A DNA stretch of 64,000 bases from Phocaeicola paurosaccharolyticus JCM 15092 (GTDB taxonomy: Bacteria > Bacteroidota > Bacteroidia > Bacteroidales > Bacteroidaceae). The translations under genes and the position numbers were made by a program. Location of the stretch: the NCBI RefSeq assembly GCF_000613805.1, contig NZ_BAJR01000008.1, forward strand, positions 1 to 64,000, in the 5' to 3' direction. Every line of letters starts with the position of its first letter. Position 1 is the first letter of the stretch. The notes under the pieces are model-generated. The model was given only the letters and a program-made list of their open reading frames with translations. It was not told the origin of the DNA and ran no database searches. Positions 16,267-27,695 of this stretch are shown here, piece after piece.

Positions 16267-18029
16267 ATGAAAAAGCAGATAAAATTCAGCTTGGTTTATC
16301 GTGATATGTGGCAATCTTCAGGCAAGTATCAGCCAAGAAAAGATCAGCTTGAAAGAGTAGCCCCACTAATAGTGGAAATGGGTTGTTTCGCAAGAGTAGA
16401 GACAAACGGAGGTGCATTTGAACAGGTAAATCTTCTTTACGGAGAAAATCCTAACAAGGCAGTAAGGCATTTACAAAATGCTTTAATGAGGCTGGAATAC
16501 AGACTCATATGCTGGACAGGGGATTGAACGGACTGAGGATGTATCCGGTTCCTGCGGATGTGCGAAAACTAATGTACGTGGTAAAGAAGGCACAAGGTGT
16601 CGATATTACCAGAATCTTTTGTGGACTTAATGATGTCCGCAATATTATACCCTCAATAGAATATGCCAATCAGGCAGGAATGATTCCACAGGCTACACTA
16701 TGTATCACTTTTTCACCAGTTCATACTGTCGAATATTATTCTGATATGGCCGATAAGCTTATAGAAGCCGGCGCAAAGGAGATATGTCTTAAAGATATGG
16801 CAGGTATCGGTAGACCTGGTATGTTGGGAAGACTGACCAAAAATATTAAAGATAAACATCCTGAAATAATTATACAATACCATGGCCACAATGGTCCGGG
16901 ACTATCTATGGCATCTATATTGGAGGTTTGTAATAACGGAGCTGATATAATTGACGTTGCTATGGAACCGCTCTCTTGGGGTAAGGTGCATCCGGATGTG
17001 ATATCTGTACAGGCAATGCTCAAGGATGAGGGTTTCGATGTGCCTGAGATAAATATGAAAGCCTATATGAAGGCTAGAGCTCTTACTCAGGAGTTTATTG
17101 ATGACTTCCTCGGCTTTTTCATGGATCCTTCGAATAAGATAACATCTTCTCTATTGCTAAGTTGCGGTTTACCTGGTGGTATGATGGGCTCAATGATGGC
17201 CGATTTGAAAGGTGTACATTCAGGCATAAATATGATACTCAAGAGTAAAGGAGAGGCTGAACTGAGCATTGATGATCTACTTGTGATGCTATTTGACGAA
17301 GTGGAATATATATGGCCTAAACTGGGGTATCCTCCACTAGTAACTCCATTCAGCCAATATGTAAAAAACATCGCTTTGATGAACCTTATGTCTATGGTTA
17401 AGGGTGAGGGCAGATGGACTATGATAGATAACCATGCTTGGAATATGATTTTAGGCAAGGATGGAAGGTTGCCGGGAAAACTTGATGATGAGATTATTCA
17501 ACTTGCTAAGGATAAAGGTTATGAGTTCACTGATGTAAACCCTCAGGACAACTACCCAAATCAGCTTGATGAGTATATTAAGGAGATGGAGGAAAAAGGA
17601 TGGGATAGAGGTGAAGATGATGAGGAACTATTCGAACTGGCGATGCACGACAGGCAGTATAGAGACTATATGTCGGGTGTAGCTAAAAAGAGATTTGAGG
17701 ATGAACTTGCCGATGCCAAAGATAAAGATATGGTTAAGATGGGATTTTCTATTGAGGATGTCAAGAATCTTAAGAGAGCAAAAGCAGAGCCTATAACTTC
17801 TCCTGCTAGTGGAAGATTGATTTGGGAGGTAGATGTGGTTGCTCAGTCAATGCCTCCACAGATAGGACAGCAGTTTAATCCTAATGATACCTTTGCATAT
17901 ATCACAACTTTATGGAATACTTTCGATAAGATTGAAGCAAACTTCAAGGGACGAATAATTGAGGTTTGTGCAAATCAGGGAGATGTGGTTCAAAAAGGTG
18001 ATGTCCTGGCATATATAGAGAGAGATTAA
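16267..18029 (+). pseudogene. Carboxyltransferase, oxaloacetate decarboxylase alpha / pyruvate carboxylase B type, frameshifted
   Basis: The TIM-barrel carboxyltransferase domain opens with KFSLVYRDMWQSSGKY and includes ICLKDMAGIGRPG and the metal site IIQYHGHNGPG, followed by the conserved LPGGMMGSMMADL and GYPPLVTPFSQYVKN. The first frame stops at 16527. The second, from about 16468, reads AFTKCFNEAGIQTHMLDRGL and continues to 18029. Restoring one G at about 16466 (AAGGC to AAGGGC) gives an intact protein of about 587 residues. The C terminus has a biotinyl-like beta fold, but the AMKM lysine motif is replaced by LWNTFDKI. It would move carboxyl groups between biotin and pyruvate/oxaloacetate with partners encoded elsewhere. 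Confidence 0.85.
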
Positions 18030-18040
18030 TAAGGAATTAT

Positions 18041-18079
18041 AAAAAAGTCAAATTCATACCATATGGATTTGACTTTTTT
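18041..18079 (+). terminator. Intrinsic terminator after the carboxyltransferase gene
   Basis: GTCAAATTCAT pairs with ATGGATTTGAC (one G-U pair), flanked by an A-run before and six Ts after, 12 bases downstream of the stop codon. The symmetric flanks could work on both strands. Confidence 0.85.
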
Positions 18080-19986
<1,907 letters not shown>

Positions 19987-19993
19987 TGGTTAA

Positions 19994-20242
19994 ATGGACA
20001 AAACGCTTAATTTGACAATTGTATCTCCTGAAGGAGTACTATTTGAGGGTAAAGTGAAAAGTTTACTTTTGCCGGGCGTAATGGGATTATTTGCTGTTAT
20101 GCCACTTCACGCACCACTTATTACACAGCTTACGCAAGGTGTAATAACATTTTATGAGAAAGAACACAAACAGGAAATTGTCATTAAAAGCGGATTTGTA
20201 GAGGTAAAGCAGAATGTTGTTTCAGTATGTGTTGAACAATAA
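19994..20242 (+). CDS. atpC: F1 ATP synthase subunit epsilon, short form
   Basis: The 82 residues cover only the N-terminal beta-sandwich (LNLTIVSPEGVLFEGKVKSL, MPLHAPLITQL). The C-terminal helical hairpin that can inhibit the enzyme in Escherichia coli is missing. Short epsilon subunits are usual in Bacteroidales. It follows atpD by 7 bases and links gamma to the c-ring. Confidence 0.92.
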   Translation: MDKTLNLTIVSPEGVLFEGKVKSLLLPGVMGLFAVMPLHAPLITQLTQGVITFYEKEHKQEIVIKSGFVEVKQNVVSVCVEQ

Positions 20243-20253
20243 AAATTAAGCTT

Positions 20254-20676
20254 ATGAAATGTACTCTGACAAAGAAGTATTTCCTTATTTGGGATACTAT
20301 AGTTATTGGTGTAAGTGCATTAGTTGTCTATGGCATTTTAAAATTATTCATGCCAGAGTACTATTTCAAGTTTTATCCTATAATACCTCTCTTCTTCTAT
20401 CTTTTTGAAGTATATAGCATTTTTATGTTTGACCAGTGCAGGTTGAAAACTCCTAGTAAGTTGTTGAATGTCTACCTGGGCGTTAAGTTTGCCAAGTTAA
20501 CTCTATCAATATTATTGGTACTGTTTTATACTTTGAAGATAAAAGAGCACACAAGAGACTTTGTAATTGTATTTTTCTTGTTCTATATCATTTCTCTAGT
20601 ATTTCAATGTTGGTTCTTCATTTTGTATGAATCACATAAAATGAGAAAAAAAAAGAATAACAAATGTTTAGATTGA
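20254..20676 (+). CDS. Four-helix membrane protein within the atp operon
   Basis: The 140 residues have about four transmembrane helices (for example TIVIGVSALVVYGILKLF and VIVFFLFYIISLVFQCWFF) and a lysine-rich C-terminal tail. It sits between epsilon and subunit a, where AtpI-like assembly or magnesium-related proteins are often found. I see no sequence signature of AtpI, so a c-ring assembly role is inference from position only. Its end overlaps the upstream atpB leader by 13 bases. Confidence 0.7.
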   Translation: MKCTLTKKYFLIWDTIVIGVSALVVYGILKLFMPEYYFKFYPIIPLFFYLFEVYSIFMFDQCRLKTPSKLLNVYLGVKFAKLTLSILLVLFYTLKIKEHTRDFVIVFFLFYIISLVFQCWFFILYESHKMRKKKNNKCLD

Positions 20677-21751
20677 AAGAATTTGTCATATCTCTACTAT
20701 GCATGTTACTACTTTTTCCGGTAGGATGAATGCAGAAAATGAGGAGGGAGCTAAAAAAAGCGAGAATGTTGATGCTCGAGCAATAGTTTTGGGACATCTT
20801 CAGGATTCTTATCATTGGCATATAACGTCATTGGGTGAAAGTGAATTATCAATTTCTTTGCCGGTAATATTATATAGCGGTGAGAGTGGTTGGCATATAT
20901 TCTCTTCATCTAATCTTTTTCCTGAGGGTAAAGCATATCAAGGTTTTACTATTGCTACTCAAGGAGAATATGAAGGTAAGATTGTAGAAGTTGATAAGGC
21001 GGGAAACATCACTCGTCCTTTTGATATATCAATAACAAAGACTGTACTAGGATTATTAATTAATAGTTCTGTACTATTAATTATTGTTCTATCCACAGCA
21101 TTCTGGTACAGAAAGAAAACCGCTAGTTCTAAGGCACCAAAAGGCTTTGTAGGATTTATGGAACTCTTTATTGTATGGGTGGAAGATGATGTAATTAAAG
21201 CTTGTATTGGTAAAGGTTATGAGAAATATTCACCATATCTTCTTATTGCGTTCTTTTTCATCTTTGTGAACAACCTTATGGGGTTGATTCCTATATTCCC
21301 GGCCGGATCAAATGTGACAGGAAATATAGCAGTGACCTTAGTCCTTGCAGTCTGCACATTTCTTGCAGTGAATATCTGGGGAAGCAAAGATTATTGGAAA
21401 GAGATATTGTGGCCGGAAGTTCCTGTATGGCTTAAGTGTCCGGTTCCATTTATGCCTCTTATAGAGATATTTGGAATATTCACAAAACCCTTTGCTCTGA
21501 TGATTCGTCTATTTGCAAATATCCTTGCAGGACACTCAGTAATATTGGCTCTTACAAGTATTATATTTGTGACTGTAAGTATGGGACCGATGGTTAACGG
21601 TGCTATGACTTTCGTCTCTTTCATATTCACTCTTTTCATGAATCTGGTAGAGTTGCTGGTGGCTTTCATACAGGCATATGTATTTACTATGCTTTCGGCA
21701 GTATTTATCGGATTGTCAAGAATAGAGGGTAAAGAGGAGCATGCTAAATAA
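20664..21751 (+). CDS. atpB: F0 ATP synthase subunit a, leader out of frame
   Basis: This is the proton-channel subunit. The conserved arginine helix is in PFALMIRLFANILAGHSVIL, and the C-terminal helix in LVELLVAFIQAYVFTMLSAVF. The main frame can start at ATG 20726 (MNAENEEGAKKSEN). Just upstream, from ATG 20664, a signal-like peptide MFRLKEFVISLLCMLLLFPV ends in a TGA that overlaps that ATG. Subunit a of Bacteroidales normally has such a leader, and restoring one A at about 20726 (GGATG to GGAATG) joins the two into about 362 residues. Either this is a one-base deletion, or translation restarts at the ATGA overlap. Confidence 0.9.
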
Positions 21752-21786
21752 AAAAAAATAAGTATTAATAAATAAATTAAAATTAA

Positions 21787-22044
<258 letters not shown>

Positions 22045-22052
22045 TAGAGATT

Positions 22053-22553
22053 ATGTCATTATTGGTACCCGATAGTGGCTTGCTGTTCTGGATGCTTCTC
22101 TCGTTCGGAGTGGTCTTTGCTGTACTTGCCAAGTATGGTTTTCCAGTTATAATCAAAATGGTTAATGAAAGGAAAGCATATATTGACAATTCGCTTAAAG
22201 TAGCCAGTGAAGCCAACGAACAGTTAGACAACTTGAAACAGGAGGGTGAATTGATCATAGCAAAAGCACATGAGGAGCAGCTTCGTATACTAAATGAAGC
22301 TGCTGCAACACGTGAGCGTATCATTCGCGAAGCTAAAGAGAAAGCCCAATCTGAGACAACTAAGATGTTGGAAGAGGTTAAGCTGCAGATTCAAGCTGAG
22401 AAGAATGATGCAATACGTGAGATTCGTCGTCAGGTTGCTACTCTTTCTGTAGATATTGCAGAAAAGGTTTTACGCAAGAACTTAGATAACGATATTGAGC
22501 AGACAGCTATGATTGACAGGTTGCTTGATGAGATTACCGCTTCAAAAAACTGA
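22053..22553 (+). CDS. atpF: F0 ATP synthase subunit b
   Basis: The 166 residues have one N-terminal membrane helix ([20 protein letters not shown]) followed by a long charged coiled coil that forms the peripheral stalk ([20 protein letters not shown]). This is the normal length and position between c and delta. Confidence 0.94.
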   Translation: MSLLVPDSGLLFWMLLSFGVVFAVLAKYGFPVIIKMVNERKAYIDNSLKVASEANEQLDNLKQEGELIIAKAHEEQLRILNEAAATRERIIREAKEKAQSETTKMLEEVKLQIQAEKNDAIREIRRQVATLSVDIAEKVLRKNLDNDIEQTAMIDRLLDEITASKN

Positions 22554-22559
22554 TGATTT

Positions 22560-23114
22560 ATGTATATAGGAACAATTTCTGTACGTTACGCTAAAGCTCT
22601 TTATGAGTATGCTTCATTATCAAATGCTGAGGAGAAGGTATATAATGAGATGCTCTCTTTGAAGGAGAGTTTCTCGAATGTTCCTGAGCTTTCTCGGACG
22701 ATAAACAATCCTGTACTCCCATCGAGTGTGAAGAGTTCTCTTCTACTGGAGGCAGCAGGAGGTGATGTGAGCAATGAGATGAAACGTTTTATCTCACTCG
22801 TTCTTGAGCAGAGGAGGGAATCAGTATTAATTTTCATGATTAATTCCTATTGCGATATTTACAGAAAGAAAAAGAATATAAGCATAGGTAAACTCATTAC
22901 TGCTCACTCTGTATCTGAAGAGGTGTTGGAGAGAATCAGGAAGATTGTTGTTAATACAACAAAAGGTGAACTGGAGCTAGTCAACAGTATAGATTCCTCA
23001 ATAGAAGGGGGATTCATTTTTGAAATTGGAACCTACAGACTCGATGCAAGTGTGGCTACTCAGCTGCGCCGTATTAAGTCGCAGTTTGTGGAAAAGAATA
23101 GGAGAATAGTTTAA
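22560..23114 (+). CDS. atpH: F1 ATP synthase subunit delta
   Basis: The 184 residues start [19 protein letters not shown] and end with the typical [20 protein letters not shown] region, as in OSCP/delta subunits. It joins the b stalk to the top of the alpha-beta hexamer. The gap to atpF is 6 bases. Confidence 0.94.
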   Translation: MYIGTISVRYAKALYEYASLSNAEEKVYNEMLSLKESFSNVPELSRTINNPVLPSSVKSSLLLEAAGGDVSNEMKRFISLVLEQRRESVLIFMINSYCDIYRKKKNISIGKLITAHSVSEEVLERIRKIVVNTTKGELELVNSIDSSIEGGFIFEIGTYRLDASVATQLRRIKSQFVEKNRRIV

Positions 23115-23127
23115 ATTATTGAATGGT

Positions 23128-24717
23128 ATGTCAGATAATATAAGACCAAGTGAAGTCTCAGATGTGCTGCTGCAACAGCTCAAGGATATTGATACATCCA
23201 TGAAGTTTGATGAAGTTGGTACAGTGCTTCAGGTAAGCGATGGAGTAGTACGTATTTACGGATTACTTAAGGCTGAGGCTAACGAACTTCTTGAGTTTGA
23301 AAATGGTATCATGGCAATTGTGATGAACCTTGAGGAGGATAATGTGGGAGCTGTTCTACTAGGTCCTACAGATAAGATCAAGGAGGGCATGATTGTTAAA
23401 CGTACCAAACGTATTGCATCCATAATGGTTGGAGAGGGTATGTTGGGTAGAGTAATCGATCCTCTAGGAGAGCCTATTGACGGAAAGGGAATGATAGGTG
23501 GTGAGAGAATTGAGATGCCTCTCGAAAGAAAAGCTCCAGGAGTTATTTACCGTCAACCTGTAAACCAACCTTTACAGACAGGACTGAAGTCAGTCGATGC
23601 CATGATTCCAATTGGACGTGGACAACGTGAACTTATAATTGGTGACCGTCAGACAGGAAAGACTTCTATTGCTATAGATGCTATACTTAATCAAAGAGCA
23701 AATTTTGATGCCGGCAAACCGGTATATTGTATATATGTTGCCATTGGTCAGAAGGCTTCTACGGTAGCTACTATCGTAAATCTGCTGAAAGAGAGTGGAG
23801 CTATGGACTATACTATAGTTGTTGCTGCTACAGCTGCTGATCCAGCTGCTCTTCAGTATTTTGCACCTTTTGCAGGAGCTTCCATTGGTGAATACTTCCG
23901 TGATACTGGTCGTGATGCATTGGTTGTTTATGATGACCTTTCAAAGCAGGCTGTTGCATACCGTGAGGTTTCGCTTATCTTAAAACGTCCTTCAGGACGT
24001 GAGGCATATCCTGGTGATATATTCTACTTGCACTCTCGCCTTCTTGAAAGAGCTGCAAAGATTATCAACCAGCAGGAAGTTGCTGAGCAGATGAATGACC
24101 TTCCAGAGAGTCTTAAAGGTAAAGTAAAGGGTGGTGGCTCACTTACTGCACTACCAATTATCGAGACTCAGGCAGGTGACGTATCAGCATATATTCCTAC
24201 TAATGTTATCTCTATCACAGACGGACAGATTTTCCTTGAATCTGACCTGTTCAACCAAGGATTCCGTCCGGCTATCAATGTCGGTATATCTGTATCCCGT
24301 GTTGGTGGTAGCGCTCAGATAAAGAGTATGAAGAAGATTGCCGGAACATTGAAAATAGATATGGCTCAGTACCGTGAATTGGAGGCTTTCTCTAAATTCA
24401 GCAGTGATATGGATAAGGTTACTGAGATGGCTATTGACAGAGGACGTAAGAACAATCAGCTCCTTATACAACCTCAGCATTCACCAATGTCTGTAGGTGA
24501 ACAGATTGCTATTCTCTATTGTGGAACAAAAGGACTACTAAGAGATATATCTATTGAGAATGTAATACCTTTCCAGGCATCCTTCCTTGAAGATATGCGT
24601 GCTAACCATAAGAGTGACGTACTTGATGTACTTGCTTCAGGTGTGGTTAATGATGAGGTTACTTCTATAATAGAGAAAGTTGCTCACGATATTTCACAGT
24701 TATATATTAAGAGCTAA
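23128..24717 (+). CDS. atpA: F1 ATP synthase subunit alpha
   Basis: This is the regulatory nucleotide-binding subunit. The Walker A motif is GDRQTGKTS, with [13 protein letters not shown] and the family signature near [17 protein letters not shown]. The chosen start ([15 protein letters not shown]) fits homologues. A TTG codon 9 bases upstream is also open but less likely. It is 529 residues long. Confidence 0.97.
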   Translation: MSDNIRPSEVSDVLLQQLKDIDTSMKFDEVGTVLQVSDGVVRIYGLLKAEANELLEFENGIMAIVMNLEEDNVGAVLLGPTDKIKEGMIVKRTKRIASIMVGEGMLGRVIDPLGEPIDGKGMIGGERIEMPLERKAPGVIYRQPVNQPLQTGLKSVDAMIPIGRGQRELIIGDRQTGKTSIAIDAILNQRANFDAGKPVYCIYVAIGQKASTVATIVNLLKESGAMDYTIVVAATAADPAALQYFAPFAGASIGEYFRDTGRDALVVYDDLSKQAVAYREVSLILKRPSGREAYPGDIFYLHSRLLERAAKIINQQEVAEQMNDLPESLKGKVKGGGSLTALPIIETQAGDVSAYIPTNVISITDGQIFLESDLFNQGFRPAINVGISVSRVGGSAQIKSMKKIAGTLKIDMAQYRELEAFSKFSSDMDKVTEMAIDRGRKNNQLLIQPQHSPMSVGEQIAILYCGTKGLLRDISIENVIPFQASFLEDMRANHKSDVLDVLASGVVNDEVTSIIEKVAHDISQLYIKS

Positions 24718-24719
24718 CC

Positions 24720-25586
24720 ATGGCATCACTGAAAGCGGTAAAAGACAGAATAGCTACGGTAACTAGCACCCGAAAGATTACCTCGGCAATGAAGATGATA
24801 GCTTCTTCGAAGTTACATAAGGCGCAGAGTCGTATAGAGAATATGCTTCCATACGAAAGGCGTCTTAATAGAATCCTTATTGACTTTCTAGCTTTTGACA
24901 GCGAGGAGAGATCTATCTATACCGAGAATAGAGTGGTGAAAAGCGTAGCTATAGTTGTATTCTCATCAAATGCCAGCCTTGTGGGTGGATTCAATGCTAA
25001 TGTGATACGACGTGTTACTGTGATGTTGGATGAATATAAATATCTTGGCATAGAAAATATCCACATCTATCCAGTAGGAAAGAAGGTTGCCGAAGCTGTG
25101 AAGAAACTAGGCTTTAAGATAGAGGGTAATTTCACTAATCTTGCGGAAAAACCATCATACGAAGAAGCTTCAGACCTTGCACGTATTTTGATGGATAAAT
25201 TCAAGAAGAAAAAGATTGATAAGGTTGAACTACTTTATCATCACTTCAAGAATACAGCTGTGCAGTCACTGACACAGGATGTTTTCCTGCCAATAGAGTT
25301 CCCGAAAGTTGAAAGACATTTCCCGGAGCATATGGATGACTTCATTATTGAACCTAATTCACGAGAGATAATGGAATCACTTGTGCCAAAGGTGTTGCTT
25401 ATAAAGATGTATACTGTTCTTCTGGACTCAAATGCTTCAGAGCATGCAGCCCGTACAATGGCTATGCAGCTTGCAACAGATAATGCGAATGATTTGCTTC
25501 AGGAACTTAATCTTCAATATAACAAGACACGTCAGCAGGCTATTACGAACGAACTATTGGATATCGTGGGAGGATCATTCAAATAG
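24720..25586 (+). CDS. atpG: F1 ATP synthase subunit gamma
   Basis: This is the central rotor shaft of F1. The N-terminal helix has the signature DRIATVTSTRKITSAMKMIA, and the C-terminal helix has ASEHAARTMAMQLATDNAND. It has 288 residues and is the last gene of the operon, starting 2 bases after atpA and followed by an intrinsic terminator. Confidence 0.95.
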   Translation: MASLKAVKDRIATVTSTRKITSAMKMIASSKLHKAQSRIENMLPYERRLNRILIDFLAFDSEERSIYTENRVVKSVAIVVFSSNASLVGGFNANVIRRVTVMLDEYKYLGIENIHIYPVGKKVAEAVKKLGFKIEGNFTNLAEKPSYEEASDLARILMDKFKKKKIDKVELLYHHFKNTAVQSLTQDVFLPIEFPKVERHFPEHMDDFIIEPNSREIMESLVPKVLLIKMYTVLLDSNASEHAARTMAMQLATDNANDLLQELNLQYNKTRQQAITNELLDIVGGSFK

Positions 25587-25682
25587 TATATATAGTCTCA
25601 AATAAGCATATTGATTGATTATCAGATATGTTTTATAGATTATATCAGAGTGCATTATTAAAAATATATATATCAATGATGG

Positions 25683-25721
25683 TAACCATATCATAACTCA
25701 CAAGTGGGTTGGATATGGTTA
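25683..25721 (+). terminator. Terminator of the atp operon
   Basis: TAACCATATC pairs perfectly with GATATGGTTA around a 19-base loop, followed by an AT-rich tail, about 100 bases after atpG. Confidence 0.6.
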
Positions 25722-25776
25722 TTATTATGCCTTCAATTCAGTAAAGTGCAATCATGAGAATTTCGAAGAATTGTAT

Positions 25777-25784
25777 TAACTTTG
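25777..25784 (+). promoter_or_regulatory. -7 box for the formate-THF ligase gene (TAACTTTG)
   Basis: The box matches TAnnTTTG about 20 bases before the start codon. The predicted transcript leader is very short. No clear -33 TTG is seen. Confidence 0.5.
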
Positions 25785-25803
25785 CATAATAATTTAAATG
25801 AAT

Positions 25804-27471
25804 ATGAAATCTGACATTGAGATAGCGCGTAGCATTGAGTTGACCAAGATTAAGGATATTGCCAGAGAAGTTGATATCCCTGTTGATCACATAAGCAATT
25901 ATGGACGATATATAGCAAAGGTCAATGAAGATCTGATAGATGAAGAAAGAGTAAAAAAGAGCAACCTAATCCTTGTAACAGCAATTACTCCAACCAAAGC
26001 CGGAATAGGAAAAACTACTGTATCAATAGGCCTTGCTCTAGGTCTTAACAATATAGGTAAAAAAGCCATTGTCGCACTACGCGAGCCTTCACTTGGTCCA
26101 TGTTTTGGCATGAAAGGTGGCGCTGCAGGAGGTGGCTATGCTCAGGTTTTGCCTATGGAAAAGATTAATCTTCATTTTACAGGCGATTTCCATGCTATCA
26201 CTTCAGCACATAATATGATCTCTGCACTTCTTGACAACTATTTGTATCAAAACAGAGATAATGGATTCGGATTGAAAGAGGTGCTTTGGAGAAGAGTACT
26301 CGATGTAAACGACCGTTCTCTTAGATATATTGTGACCGGTCTGGGACCAAAGTCAAATGGTATAACTCAAGAGTCTGGATTCGATATAACCCCTGCATCG
26401 GAGATAATGGCTATATTGTGCCTTGCTACCGACGAGAAAGATTTAAGAAGAAGAATTGAGAATATCCTTTTAGGATTCACTTTTGATAATAAGAAATTTA
26501 CTGTTAAAGACCTTGGCGTTGCCGGTGCAATAACAGTATTGCTGAAAGATGCATTGTCTCCAAACCTTGTGCAGACTACTGAGCATACAGCAGCCTTTGT
26601 TCATGGTGGTCCTTTTGCCAACATTGCTCATGGATGTAACTCCATACTTGCTACAAAGATGGCTATGACATTTGGTGATTATGTCATTACAGAAGCTGGA
26701 TTCGGTGCTGACCTTGGTGCAGAGAAGTTCTATGATATAAAGTGTCGTAAAGCTGGCATAGAGCCTAAACTTACTGTTATTGTGGTTACAGCCAGAGGAC
26801 TTAAGATGCATGGCGGTGTAGATCAGAAAAAGATTAAGGAACCTAATATGGAGGCTCTTATGAATGGTGTATCTAACCTTGACAAACATCTTCGTAATCT
26901 AAAAGCTTTTGGTCAGAGCATTGTCGTTGCGTTCAACAAATATGCGGAGGATGTAGATGATGAGATAGAATTCATTAAGCAGCATTGCAATGATAAAGGT
27001 GTAGGTTTCGCTGTAAACAATGCCTTTACAGATGGAGGAAAAGGAGCAGAGGAGTTGGCTAAGCTTGTTGTAGATACAATTAATGAAAATGCTTCTAAGC
27101 CACTTCACTATGCATACGAAGAAGAGGATTCTGTTGAGACTAAAATCTCTAAAGTTGCATGCAATCAGTATGGCGCGAGCATGATTACCTATAGTACAAC
27201 ATCAAGGAAGAAGATTATGCAGATTCAGGAACTTGGATACTCTTCATTCCCAATATGTATTGCTAAGACACAATATTCATTCTCAACCGATCCTAAGATC
27301 TATGGAGCAGTAGACAATTTCGAGTTCCATGTTCAGGATATTATAATCAATGCAGGAGCAGAAATGCTGGTCGTTGTCGCCGGTGAGATAATGCGTATGC
27401 CTGGATTACCAAAAGAGCCTCAAGCACTTCATATTGATATTGTAGATGGCGAGATAGAAGGATTATCATAA
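25804..27471 (+). CDS. fhs: Formate-tetrahydrofolate ligase
   Basis: This enzyme makes 10-formyltetrahydrofolate from formate, ATP and tetrahydrofolate, feeding one-carbon metabolism. The nucleotide-binding motif is [11 protein letters not shown]. Further signatures are [40 protein letters not shown] and [13 protein letters not shown]. The start at 25804 ([13 protein letters not shown]) is preferred; an ATG two codons upstream (25798) is also in frame. About 555 residues is normal. It stands alone between its own promoter and terminator, opposite the glycine-cleavage gene gcvP, which also feeds folate one-carbon units. Confidence 0.97.
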   Translation: MKSDIEIARSIELTKIKDIAREVDIPVDHISNYGRYIAKVNEDLIDEERVKKSNLILVTAITPTKAGIGKTTVSIGLALGLNNIGKKAIVALREPSLGPCFGMKGGAAGGGYAQVLPMEKINLHFTGDFHAITSAHNMISALLDNYLYQNRDNGFGLKEVLWRRVLDVNDRSLRYIVTGLGPKSNGITQESGFDITPASEIMAILCLATDEKDLRRRIENILLGFTFDNKKFTVKDLGVAGAITVLLKDALSPNLVQTTEHTAAFVHGGPFANIAHGCNSILATKMAMTFGDYVITEAGFGADLGAEKFYDIKCRKAGIEPKLTVIVVTARGLKMHGGVDQKKIKEPNMEALMNGVSNLDKHLRNLKAFGQSIVVAFNKYAEDVDDEIEFIKQHCNDKGVGFAVNNAFTDGGKGAEELAKLVVDTINENASKPLHYAYEEEDSVETKISKVACNQYGASMITYSTTSRKKIMQIQELGYSSFPICIAKTQYSFSTDPKIYGAVDNFEFHVQDIIINAGAEMLVVVAGEIMRMPGLPKEPQALHIDIVDGEIEGLS

Positions 27472-27602
27472 ATAATATTTCTGAGAAAAGATATAAAAAA
27501 CGATAATTGCTCTTTTACATTATTATTTATCCTCTCAGATTTAAGTTTAGAATTAGGTTATAATCCGCATTGATATAATATGTTCAATATCTTTAAAATA
27601 AG

Positions 27603-27634
27603 AATCCAGTTCTACAATAAAGTGGAACTGGATT
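27603..27634. terminator. Hairpin between the convergent fhs and gcvP genes
   Basis: AATCCAGTTC pairs perfectly with GAACTGGATT, followed by a short T-run on the plus strand and preceded by AT-rich sequence. It lies between two convergent genes and may serve both. Confidence 0.65.
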
Positions 27635-27695
27635 TTGGTTATAATATAAATTGTTTAAATAAAATCTATACTAAATTGACTCTTACAGAGTAATC

